NCBI GenBank assembly: GCA_003024985.2
Contig: PXIH01S0068572.1
Length of the DNA: 17,718 nt
Source: Euperipatoides rowelli
Taxonomy: Eukaryota > Onychophora > Udeonychophora > Euonychophora > Peripatopsidae
Reading direction: 5' to 3' (one strand)
Shown: positions 7,990 to 16,325 of the stretch, piece by piece
Numbering within the stretch: the first letter of the stretch is position 1
Layout: every line of letters starts with the position of its first letter
Translations under genes and position numbers: made by a program
The notes under the pieces: model-generated
Seen by the model: only the letters and a program-made list of their open reading frames with translations
Databases searched by the model: none
What the model was told of the DNA's origin: nothing

Positions 7990-8818
7990 GAACACAATTC
8001 AAAATGTCTTTAAATCCAATTTGAAGATATACAATGAAACAATTACATCAAATAAATTCTAGGAAGATTTTGGGTATAATAGTTCAGAGGAATATGAAAT
8101 GGAAGGTGCATATTGATATGATAACATCCAAAACATTAAAAAGAAAATTATAATTTATAGATTGAAAAGACAATCTAGATATAAAAACTCTCAAAATGAT
8201 ATATACTCTTTATGTAAGACCAAGTCCTGAGTACCGTTCTGAGGCATGGTCTAGCTCAATTACTAAAGAACAAATTATTTAGAAAAAGTAAAAAAAATAG
8301 TAGTTAAAGTAATATTGGGAAAAATAGACAAGTTGTCAAGAGGCTCTTAATATACTAAACTTAAAATCACTTGAAGAAAGGAGAAAAGATGCATTAAATA
8401 AATTTGCTTGGCCATTCTTCAATAAAAATTAAAGAATTTTTGACAAAAAATATGGAGAGTTATCTAATCATAGTGCTAGGAATGTAAATAATTATTATAA
8501 ACAACTCATTTGACCTAAAAGATAAAAAAAACAAAAAAACAATCAGCTGTTCCAACAATGACAGAAAGCATCAATAACAAAATTTAATCTTAATTGATTT
8601 CAATATTAATTTATTATACCTTGTTTTTACTTAAAATAATATGTTGTATATTAACTTTTATTAATATCCAACAAATCATTAGTATTGATAACCATATCCA
8701 TTTAGGTTAGGTTTACAAATTTTACTTAGGTCTTATTTGACATTTGTTTATTTTACAACATATCTAGTAAAATGTTGTTTGATTATTGATGTATCAATAA
8801 ACACAAATAATAATAATA
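7990..8818 (+). mobile_element. Decayed CR1/Jockey-like LINE 3' end
   Basis: This fragment holds the last part of a reverse transcriptase, its C-terminal tail and a 3' UTR. The UTR ends in an AATAAA (8796-8801) and an (AAT)n tail at 8806-8820, as in CR1/Jockey-type LINEs. No target duplication is visible, and the left limit is set by where coding similarity fades. Confidence 0.7.
8060..8590 (+). pseudogene. Reverse transcriptase C-terminal fragment of a LINE, many stops
   Basis: Shifting frames give motifs in the family order: KILGIIVQRNMKWKVHIDM (about 8063-8120), then TLYVRPSPEYRSEAWSSSIT (about 8205-8262), then LEERRKDALNKFAW (about 8372-8413). These match the RT 'LG..(I/V)...L.W..HI', 'YVRP.LEY....W...(L/I)T' and 'LE.RR...L.KFA' blocks of CR1/Jockey-type proteins. 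In the second frame, stops appear after EQII and repeatedly afterwards, and at least two frame changes are needed. It is long dead and the catalytic part is missing. Confidence 0.7.
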
Positions 8819-8820
8819 AT
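8806..8820 (+). repeat. (AAT)5 microsatellite tail of the LINE
   Basis: Five AAT units follow the AATAAAC motif and mark the 3' end of the LINE copy. Confidence 0.8.
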
Positions 8821-8924
8821 TTCACCACTGACTTCTTAGTTATCAGTGGGTGATGTCTATCTGCTATACAGGATTTAGTCTCTGTTTTTTTTTAATATAT
8901 ATAATTTCTGCTTGCTTCTTAACA

Positions 8925-9290
8925 AGACTTTCTTACAGTAATATTTCTGTATCAACCCTAGTTTCCACTAAATCCTTGGATGTTTCAATTATCTCTCAAA
9001 CTGACTCCCTACTAATTTGAATTTTTACAGTTCTTATCACTTCCTTACTATTTGCTTCTGATTTCATTACCTCCTCACTTTCCTTGTTCAGGTTCATTCA
9101 ACTTCCATAGCTGGTCTATATATGTTTTTTGACAATTTCCATTCTGTGATTGAATTTCATATATCACAAAACCTAAACATATTTTGCATCACTCCACTTT
9201 CCCATTTGTCTTTAGTTTGGTGATTTCTAATTAATACTTGGTACCTTCTTTCAGTATCCTGATTGTTTTACTACCCTCCTGCATGACTAA
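8925..9290 (-). pseudogene. Relic resembling a Ty3/gypsy integrase C-terminus plus a charged tail
   Basis: On the minus strand one frame gives YQVLIRNHQTKDKWESGVM (about 9243-9187). A neighbouring frame gives VIYEIQSQNGNCQKTYIDQ (about 9163-9108). Together these resemble the post-catalytic integrase module of Ty3/gypsy elements, with the pattern 'V..RN....KW..G.(I/V)', then '.YE(V/I)...G...(R/K)(H/T).(D/N)QL'. After a further frame change, a charged region, LNKESEEVMKSEANSKEVIR, continues with few stops to about 8935. Frameshifts and stops make it non-functional. No LTRs were found nearby. The assignment rests on short motifs and could be wrong in clade. Confidence 0.4.
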
Positions 9291-9670
9291 CTTGTTTTAA
9301 TTGGTTTCCATCATCTTAAAACAGACAATTATATTATCTGATTTATAGTTATCAGTGAAGTGTTCTTGCATATTTATATCAATCTATTAAGAGCTAGCAG
9401 TCAAAAGAGTTAGCATGTTCAAAAAGAGAACAAAATATCTCATAGAATGAGAATAAGGGATAATGACAATGAACAGTATAGTTCAGTCAATTTATTGCTT
9501 ACTTGTTTTGTGAAGCAATGAATTATTGTAGACTAAAAGCATGAGTGAAAACATAAAAGACAATCTATATCATTTATTCACACTCCCTTCAGCATGATGT
9601 TAATTAAAGGACTCTGAAGCATCTCCAGAAAATATTTAATTTTTTTTTTCTTCCTACGGTCCAATCATGT
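9291..9670. other. AT-rich DNA without a recognisable gene
   Basis: No coding, RNA or clear repeat signal. Confidence 0.45.
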
Positions 9671-9675
9671 GCTTC

Positions 9676-9960
9676 AGGATATGTGATGTTATATCGGCCT
9701 GGAACATTAGATTCAAAGTATAAGGTCCTAGCTCATCGGTGGTGGGTGCTAGGAGCCCCCAAAAATCATAAAATTAAAAAAATTGAAAAAATTAAAAGTT
9801 ATTCACGCATTGATCTGCTAACCTTAATGACCCCATATCCAGTTCAAAATTGGTAGGTGTGATGTCATGACTATCTGCTACCCTAGTTCCAAAGATCAAG
9901 GTCCTATGATATCACCGGTGGTGTGGCACTTTGGTAAACATTAGAAAAATCGAATTATAG
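9676..9960. repeat. Diverged tandem dimer, period about 176 bp
   Basis: AAGGTCCTA occurs at 9722 and 9898. In each copy it is preceded by a TGTGATGT(T/C)AT block and a TTCCAAAG/TTCAAAG block, and followed by CGGTGGTG (9737 and 9916). The order and spacing of these words agree between the copies, with moderate divergence. Only about 100 bp of each unit is clearly alignable. Confidence 0.6.
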
Positions 9961-10319
9961 GTAACTGGCAGTCGGCTATCTTGGACATACTGCATCAGGA
10001 AGTGGTCTACTGCACATGACTGAAAATTGTTCAATTCCATTAATAAAGAACATTTAAACAAATCCCTCAGAACACTCAATGTTTGTCTTATGTCAATGTG
10101 GTTCTTTTTCATGATATTTATCAAGAATGTGATTGTTTTGTACTCCTACTTTTTCTACTGGTGTAATTAGAAATTTATTTTTTTAACAAAAAAAATAATA
10201 CAGTAAATGAGCATAGAAGTTAGATAAAACTATTATTAAACTGTAGAATTGAGTCATTTTTTATAGGTGCTTTTCTGGCAAAAAAAAAAAAAAAATCCCT
10301 AAGTGTGATACTAAGTCCA
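9961..10319. other. AT-rich DNA without a recognisable gene
   Basis: A 15-base A run lies near 10280-10295. A minus-strand ORF at 9912-10124 shows no protein-like features and overlaps the dimer repeat. Confidence 0.45.
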
Positions 10320-10344
10320 AGAGAATAGAGGTTATTATCAATGT

Positions 10345-10822
10345 CAAAGTTTTTCTTATAAGGAGGTAAATGATTTACCCAACCATCGATCTATATATTA
10401 ACTCAATTTTGTTGATGATACTAAACTCTTCTATTCTAAGTTCTAACAATCAATTACATCATCTTAACCACATACAAACAGCCTCAATATTTTTTTTGAC
10501 TGGTGCAACACTTAGGGACTCATACTCAACATCAATATTAATGATTAGTGATTTTATTTTCCAATCTCAAAAACACATCTCAATATCCGTACCATTTTAA
10601 CAATAAACTTCAACTTACTAATCTCATCAAAGACTTGGGGATTTTTACCAATCCAAATTCATCTTTACTTAAATATATCATTTATTGCTACTAAAGCAGC
10701 TAAATTTATTGGTTCTTTGAAATATATTTGTTTTCATTTTTCTTCTTACAAAACTTATAACCTTTATCTATATGTACACTTTTACATTTCTTATTGTTCC
10801 CCTATTTGGTCATACTGTTCAA
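10345..10822 (+). pseudogene. LINE reverse transcriptase, left part (interrupted by the transposon)
   Basis: In changing frames this gives the RT palm and following blocks. VNDLPNHRSIY (from 10366) leads to LNFVDDTKLF, with the catalytic Asp-Asp pair at 10414-10419. FFDWCNT (about 10494) and LILNIN follow, then LIKDLGIF (about 10625-10648). The last block is ATKAAKFIGSLKYICFHFSS (about 10690-10749) ending in YISYCSPIWSYCS just before the element. The order and the YADD-like box are those of Jockey/CR1-type LINEs. Several in-frame stops and frame changes show it was dead or has decayed since. It continues after the element at 13851. Confidence 0.75.
10815..10822. repeat. Left 8-bp target-site duplication CTGTTCAA
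   Basis: The same eight bases occur at 13843-13850, directly after the right terminus. They fit the hAT pattern nTnnnnAn. Confidence 0.9.
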
Positions 10823-10910
10823 TAGGGTGGAGTGAAAAAGGCAAAAAAAAATTTTTTTTAATTTTAATATTTCCTGACTCAACAAATGGTTCTGTTTGGC
10901 AAAAAAGACA
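10823..10910 (+). repeat. Left terminal inverted repeat (17 bp perfect, about 85 bp imperfect)
   Basis: 10823-10839 is TAGGGTGGAGTGAAAAA. After an A/T-rich spacer, 10873-10908 is about 70% identical by eye to the inverted right end. Confidence 0.85.
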
Positions 10911-11150
10911 CTGCAAAAAAATCCCAGTGCAAACACTCATCGTCTTCAGGTTCCACACAGGGGGTCAAAGAAAGGAATGTTAACTCAAAAATTAAAAAAA
11001 ATCAATTTCTTTTATTTAATTTTAATGTTTACAATAGCTTTATTTTCTGACTTAAAAACAGTTCTAATTATTAAAAAGATACAGGAAAATATTTTACTTT
11101 AATCAGTCTTCAATTTTGGATTCCACATGAGGGCTAAAAAATTCAACTTT
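10857..11150. repeat. Imperfect two-copy duplication at the 3' end of the transposon gene
   Basis: TTTAATTTTAAT occurs at 10857 and 11015, with CTGACT(C/T)AA and GTTCT following in both. GTCTTCAGGTTCCACA at 10942 corresponds to GTCTTCAATTTTGGATTCCACA at 11106. The period is about 160-170 bp. The second copy covers the last codons of the gene, so the first looks like a non-coding relic of the same tail. Confidence 0.6.
11039..11044 (-). promoter_or_regulatory. Possible polyadenylation signal AATAAA for the transposon gene
   Basis: AATAAA on the minus strand lies about 60 bp after the inferred stop codon at 11105-11103. The hexamer is expected by chance in such AT-rich DNA, so this is weak. 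Confidence 0.35.
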
Positions 11151-13351
11151 GGTGTCAAACTTTGGAAGTTCCTTTCGTGACTTGATTCCACTTTGAATGT
11201 ATCCATCCCTGACTTCTGCTCCACATGTTACATATGATGATTGTGTTACCAGTCACACATGCCTCTCTACTTGCTTGAGAATGGCAAGGGAGATTATCTA
11301 TTTCAAATTGTGAACCTTTTCTGATCATACTTGCTATGTCTTCATCACTGAGGTTCATGGTATCTGTTGGTACCAAAGGATTGTCCCAGTGAATTATCTC
11401 AAAATATTCCTCTGCTTCGAAATTTAAATTTGGAAGATCAAATTGGTGTATTTTCCCCTTCCAGTCAGTTTTTCTTGCTTTCAGTATTCTTCTGAGGCCC
11501 AGTTCTCGAATATGTGATCGTTCATCTAACTGCATTGCCAACAGAATGTTTTCAGAGTGAGCAAAATAAGAGTTCCTAAGAATAACTTTGTGAATGATTG
11601 ACTTAAAATCTTCTGGCAAGAATGAGCTTTTTTTTAACATTCTGTGCAGGTGACGTGCTCCATGAGTAACTCCTGGGATTTTCTTTATTTCAAACCATGA
11701 TGGCACATAAACTTTCATGACATATTCTACTAGGAGCTTAAAGTGTTCTGTTGGTTCGGCAATCGACACATATAGGTGCAGAATTATGTTGGCTGTAGTG
11801 AACCATCTTGAATGAGACATCATTCCGGGACTTCTGTTTGCTAAATCTGGAAGGTACTCCCCCGAGGATATTGCCCTAGAAATATCGAAGAGGTATGTTT
11901 GGTCTGCACTGAGGTCTTTTTTATCAATTTCAGGCAGAGCAACTGGAATAGAAACAAAACTTGTCACAGCAAGGGTTTTGCACGTTTCCAGAGATTTTCC
12001 AATTGTTCTGGAAAACTGGTGTGGCCCAGATGTCTTTTCGTCAATCTTCTGGAAAAGGCAGCGAAGAGCTAGTTTATTAGTATGCAATAAGCATATAAAC
12101 TAGTGCAATTTATGGCCAACAAAGATTTCAAGCCGTCTAATTGCACCATTTTTCTTCCCAGCGTTAACGTTCATTCCATCACGGCCAACGTCAACCAGTT
12201 CTGAAAGTGTAATCCCTTTCTGTTTAACAAATTTGATGATGCTTCGTATAATATCCACACTAGAGCCTGAATCCGTAGTCACATGTCCTATATAAACAGA
12301 CAACAAAACAATATGCTATTCCACAGATATAGTCGTATATAAAGAACTTACCTTATTTCTTGCATTATAGTTTTGTCCTTTCTTCCATCGAAGTAGATGG
12401 CGTACAAAGACTGTGTTACTTGTGTATAATTAAGCTGTGATTGTACCTTTCGATATTATCTCCTCAGCTTACTCCTGTCAATAACTTTAGATGGAGTATC
12501 TTTAAATACAATCCCTATATCACGAAGCACAGAGGATGCAATGATAGCAGCTGACCTATCCGATACTCCCATTCTATCACAAGCAATGGCTAGATTTGGC
12601 AGTGATGTTCTCATTTGGCCTGTCTTGGAGATTGAGGGAGTTTCATCGTCAGTTGTTTTCTGACATTTGGCTTCATGACAAACGTAATCGTCATCATCTT
12701 CAGAGATATATTCCAATTCTGAATCAGATCCTAAGACGGCACTTGCTTCTAAATCGGTAATATTTTTAGAAGTATTATCTTTCAATTCCTTTGCTTTAGA
12801 TTCCTGATTTTCCCTTCTACATTGCCTTTCTCTTACATGCTTCAATTTTTGAGTTGCAGAAATGTCANTTGATCCTATTGNCATTTTTCTCTCATGCCNT
12901 TGGTCTGCTAAAAAGTTTTGTTCCATACTTGGAACTTTCACGGAACACTTGCATTGTTCGTAATTTAAACATTTGCATACAGAAATATCAAACAAAGTAC
13001 TGTTTGCTTGGTCAAAGAAATCTTTCCTAATTTTGTCAGCCCCCTTTTGAGATTTGGGTATTCTTTTTATATTTTTGTACTTTTCATTGTAATTTCTAAT
13101 AAGACGAATAACTTCTTGATGGCTTACCACAGGCAGGAGGCTTTCTTCCAAATTCTTTCAATGTCACAAGAAACAATTTTGCTGATATCTTTCAGTGAAG
13201 GATCTTTCTTGTTCCCCTGCTTCCACAATATATCATTTGTTATCCATAGGAAATGCTTCATTAAATCAGCATACGTGGGTAACACTGTCTCTTTCAGTTG
13301 TACTGGGGTTCCAAAAACACTACAAAAAGTTTCATTTCTAGTTGAGGTCAT
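11103..13351 (-). pseudogene. Broken candidate transposase, arthropod uncharacterised family with FDGRKDKT and GxDGxxVN motifs
   Basis: An ATG at 13351-13349 starts MTSTRNETFCSVFG. The reading ends at a TGA (11105-11103) after SPHVESKIED, giving about 750 codons. In order: IWKKAS / LPVVS (near 13138), a Cys cluster CKCLNYEQCKC (12977-12945), an acidic stretch SEDDDDY, DRSAAIIASSVL, FDGRKDKT (12392-12369), HVTTDSGSS, GRDGMNVNAG (around 12180), LLHTNKLALR, TSGPHQFSRTIGKS, MSHSRWFTTAN (11820-11788), NSYFAHSEN (11574-11548), RELGLRRILKAR (11508-11473) and LPCHSQA. From memory this motif order is that of a large family of unnamed arthropod proteins. Lesions: frameshifts near 13138, 12355 and 11253, and stops at 12458-12456, 12318-12316 and 12102-12100. 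The last sits where a Trp is expected between HKLH and FICLLH. The Asp of FDGRKD and the Asp of GRDG could be RNase H-like catalytic residues, but this is inferred. The termini around it support a transposase role. Confidence 0.8.
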
Positions 13352-13763
13352 GTTTAAATTAAAAGTATGTATTGTCCTGTCCAAAAAAATAAACAAATTA
13401 GTGTCTACAAATTAGTGGTTGAAACAACAGTCACAAAAACGAATCATTGCACACAATAAAAGTCACGTGCCTGCTTAGGTCATGATAAAATAGTTATCAG
13501 ATTAGAATACGTGCTGCCATCTATTAGATTTTGGAGTATAAATTTGCTATTTATGTACTGACATCTGACAATAACGTTTTAATAAAGCAATTTATTAATG
13601 AAAACGTAATTAATAAATATTAATTTACAAATTAATAAATCATTCAATTAATTAATTATTATTTTTTTGATAAAAAGGCATTAAAAACTTTAAAAAAAGG
13701 CAATACAAATATTCACTTGAGTTGTGGAACATCAAGGTGGCAACATTTTGAGCTGAAATTTGG
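13352..13763. other. 5' non-coding part of the transposon (upstream of its gene)
   Basis: This 5' flank of the minus-strand gene is AT-rich and contains the probable promoter, but no convincing core element stands out. A plus-strand ORF across 13008-13415 lies antisense to the gene and is not real. Confidence 0.5.
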
Positions 13764-13842
13764 AGACAATTTGTTCCAGCCAGTTCCATATAATGACTCA
13801 GGCAATGTGAATTTCGAGAAAAAGGTTTTTCACTCCACCCTA
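13764..13842 (-). repeat. Right terminal inverted repeat
   Basis: 13826-13842 is TTTTTCACTCCACCCTA, the exact reverse complement of the left 17 bp. 13764-13801 carries the imperfect inner continuation. Confidence 0.85.
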
Positions 13843-13850
13843 CTGTTCAA
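13843..13850. repeat. Right 8-bp target-site duplication CTGTTCAA
   Basis: Exact copy of 10815-10822. Confidence 0.9.
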
Positions 13851-13913
13851 TGATGTATTCCAAATTGATCTAATCAAAATTTCTTTATTATTTGGCACAC
13901 AAACTATCTGTAA
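13851..13913 (+). pseudogene. LINE reverse transcriptase, continuation after the transposon
   Basis: With one target copy retained and the element removed, the frame of 10690-10822 continues as MMYSKLI, a stop, then SKFLYYLAHKLSVTIIYLQ before a TGA. This matches the block that follows YCSPIW in Jockey/CR1-type LINEs, where a short helix with IQ.(K/R)FL(R/Y)YLA.K is usual. Similarity fades after about 13913. It shows that the two flanks were one continuous RT sequence before the insertion. Confidence 0.7.
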
Positions 13914-13929
13914 CTATTATATACTTACA

Positions 13930-15470
13930 ATGAATTGTAGGGTTTTCTTTCTACAAAACTTAATAGCTGAGGATAAGTAGTTAATCTGCTAATGCCAGAT
14001 GTGAAATGGAGGGAGAAATAAAGAATGAGAGTTTAAGAAGTAATAACAATGTTTACTAAACTTTAACCTCTTTAACTGCATGATTATTCATTTGTGAAAA
14101 ATACACATTAGCATAGTAAAGTTTTATAACTATTCTAACAAAGTGATGACAGGTCAGCGAAGATGGTTCTCTATTAAGATTGTAAAAGATTGAGGTGGGA
14201 CTGTTGGACATGCAGGTTATTCTTGCTCATCTTTCTTCTTATACTGAGGCATAGCAGAATCGGTACATGATCAAATTACTATTATATCTAGACATCTAAA
14301 ATCTATAAAGGCACAAATCAAACTACAGGTTTTCTTCCTTTTCTTCCATTGTTCTTCTCATGATTCATGCTCTCTGATGTTTTTTCCTTTTCTAATGGTG
14401 TTATCTTTTAATGGTTCTTATTACTTCTTCTACATTTGTTTTATATGCAGTGGATCCCACAACAGAACTCTCCTCCTATTTTTGCATCACAACTCTTCAT
14501 CAAACACCAATTCTCACTGACTTGAAAGTATTGTACAAGGTCATAAACTCTTAATTTTACATACCCAACTGCTGTCAAACATCAAAATTATTGTCTTTCC
14601 AAGACACCTCTCAAATACTAATCTATTCCTGACATCAACAACTTACACCAATTATATCAATCACAACAGGGGCATCCTTTCTACAAGATTTTGTAACCTC
14701 CACTATATTTCCCTATTCATTCACTTCAGACTATTATATATCAAAGTCCTGATAAAATCCTCAAACATTTGAATATTAATATTACCCATATCTTTTTTTA
14801 TATGTTTTTTTTTTAAATAGCAATTTCATGCAGTACTACCTCACTATAATATAGCCTACTGCCATAGTTTAGTTTTGATTAAATTAAATTAATAATTAAA
14901 TGAAACAATAATAATACTAATTAATTTTTTAAAGTTCTTTCTATTTAATAATAATAATATTATTTTGATCAAGGGAAATAGATTATAATGTGATAATAAA
15001 ATAAAAGGGCATTAAATAAATAAATATTTTGGCACACATCTATTTCCAATTAAAAGAAAATTGAAGATTTTTTTTTTAAAAAAAATTACAGGCCTGATCA
15101 AAAAAAAATTGAAATACAAATGAGAGACATTTTATATTTAAAATAAAATAAAAAATATCCTTTTTTTTAAAAAAAAACTTGAAATGGTTTCGATATTATT
15201 CTTTTAAAAAGTAACAGGTTGGGTTTTCAAATACAGTCCTAGGAAAATAATAATTCCCAATGATTAAAAATCTGTGACACTTGCTTCCTGACAGCCTTAC
15301 ATTCATTCATCCACAAAAGTTGTCAAACTTACATTTTGAGAAATGCTCAAAAATTAAAAAAAAAACGAAGTAGAAAATGTGGGAATTGTCATGGCTATCA
15401 TAATAGTTAATCTACTAATGAAACAACATGCTACAGTTTTCTTTTTAATCTTTGCAGTATAAAAATATTT
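13930..15470. other. AT-rich DNA, no gene recognised; pyrimidine-biased stretch at 14290-14700
   Basis: 13930-14290 shows nothing clear. The plus strand at 14290-14700 is pyrimidine-rich, so the minus strand reads as charged, Lys/Glu-rich peptide such as TNVEEVIRTIKR, with frequent stops. This recalls the tail of the integrase-like relic at 8925-9060 (SKEVIRTVK) and may be an old copy of the same coding region. 14760-15200 is mostly poly-A/T tracts. Confidence 0.35.
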
Positions 15471-15483
15471 CATAAGAGAGAAA

Positions 15484-15735
15484 ATATCTTAATAGGTAAG
15501 AATGAAGAGTGAAAATTGATGCTATACTGGAAAATCTAATGTAAAATTCAAACGTGTTGCGACTGTTGCCATATATGAGTGTAAGAAAAGATTATGTCTG
15601 CTATAGATTCAATCCTATTTTGATGCACAGATTTTGATATATCTTAGAAAGATAAGAATGGAGTTTGATCTTGTGCTGAGAGCTGTATAAGTGAAAGAAA
15701 AGATGTCTGCTATAATAGATTCAAACATTCTCTGA
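15484..15735. repeat. Diverged two-copy repeat before the minisatellite
   Basis: ATATCTTAATAGGTAAGAATG at 15484 corresponds to ATATCTTAGAAAGATAAGAATG at 15639. GTAAGAAAAGATTATGTCTGC at 15581 corresponds to GAAAGAAAAGATGTCTGC near 15693. The different offsets (about 155 and 111) show an internal deletion in the second copy. Confidence 0.6.
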
Positions 15736-16325
15736 TTATTAAGATATCTGCCATTATTTGATCATTCTCTCATGCCTATATCACAATATGGTTATTATAT
15801 CATATATGCATCTATTTGATCATTCTCTCACGCATATATCACAATATGATTATTATATTATATCTCCACCTATTTGATCATTTTCTCATGCATATTATCA
15901 TAATGATTATTACGATATCATATCTGCATCCATTTGATCATTTACCCATACATATATTATGGTATATCTGCCATCTATTTCATCATTCTTTCATGTATAT
16001 ATTATAATATGATTATTACAATATAATACCTGCCATTTATTTTATCAAACAAATGGAAGCATATATCTGATCTTTCTCTGATGCATATTATGATTATTAT
16101 ATGTCTACCATCTATTTTATCATTATCTGATCCTCTGATTTTTACAATATCATATCTGCTATCTATTTTACAATTCCTTGATGTATATATCAAATTATTA
16201 TTATATCACATATGCCATCTATTTGACCATTCTCTTATGCATATATCATATCTGATTATTACAATATCATGTCTTCCATGTCTTTGATGATTCTCTGATG
16301 CATAGATCATAATATGGCTATTATG
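15736..16325 (+). repeat. Degenerate minisatellite, block 1 (unit about 60 bp)
   Basis: About ten units follow the pattern CATCTATTTGATCATTCTC, TGATGCATATATCATAATA, TGATTATTACAATATCATAT, then CTGC. Units vary from about 45 to 75 bp and differ by many substitutions and small gaps, so the array is old. The ORFs seen here on both strands merely follow the repeat. Confidence 0.85.

Larger units (their letters stand above)
10823..13842 (-). mobile_element. Complete 3,020-bp DNA transposon carrying an uncharacterised arthropod gene family
   Basis: Both ends start TAGGGTGGAGTGAAAAA when read inward, a perfect 17-bp inverted repeat. A weaker inverted match continues after an A/T-rich gap: CCTGACTCAACAAATGG on the left (from 10873) and CCTGAGTCATTATATGG on the right, read on the minus strand. 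Exact 8-bp copies of CTGTTCAA flank the element, and the interrupted LINE frame is restored when it is removed. An 8-bp duplication with T at position 2 and A at position 7, plus a TAGGG start, fits hAT best. P and Merlin elements also make 8-bp (or 8-9-bp) duplications and cannot be excluded. The only gene runs on the minus strand (13351-11103). The element is complete in structure but its gene is broken. Confidence 0.9.

Noticed and set aside
10370-10600. 76-codon plus-strand ORF
   Set aside because: It is an out-of-frame reading of the RT relic. The frame with VNDLP and VDDTKLF is the meaningful one.
12288-12351. Apparent 64-bp intron (GTAAGT ... TATAG) in the transposon gene on the minus strand
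   Set aside because: Splicing joins the exons out of frame, and the 'intron' itself translates to family-like residues (ISVE, stop, HIVLLS) that lead directly into VYIGHVT. A frameshift plus a stop explains it better.
13008-13415. 135-codon plus-strand ORF
   Set aside because: It is antisense to the transposon gene, whose minus-strand motifs are clear.
13717-13980. 87-codon plus-strand ORF
   Set aside because: It crosses the right TIR and target duplication, so it mixes transposon and LINE sequence in a non-RT frame.
15816-16287. Overlapping ORFs on both strands in the minisatellite
   Set aside because: They follow the repeat and encode only repeated low-complexity Ile/His/Tyr-rich peptide.
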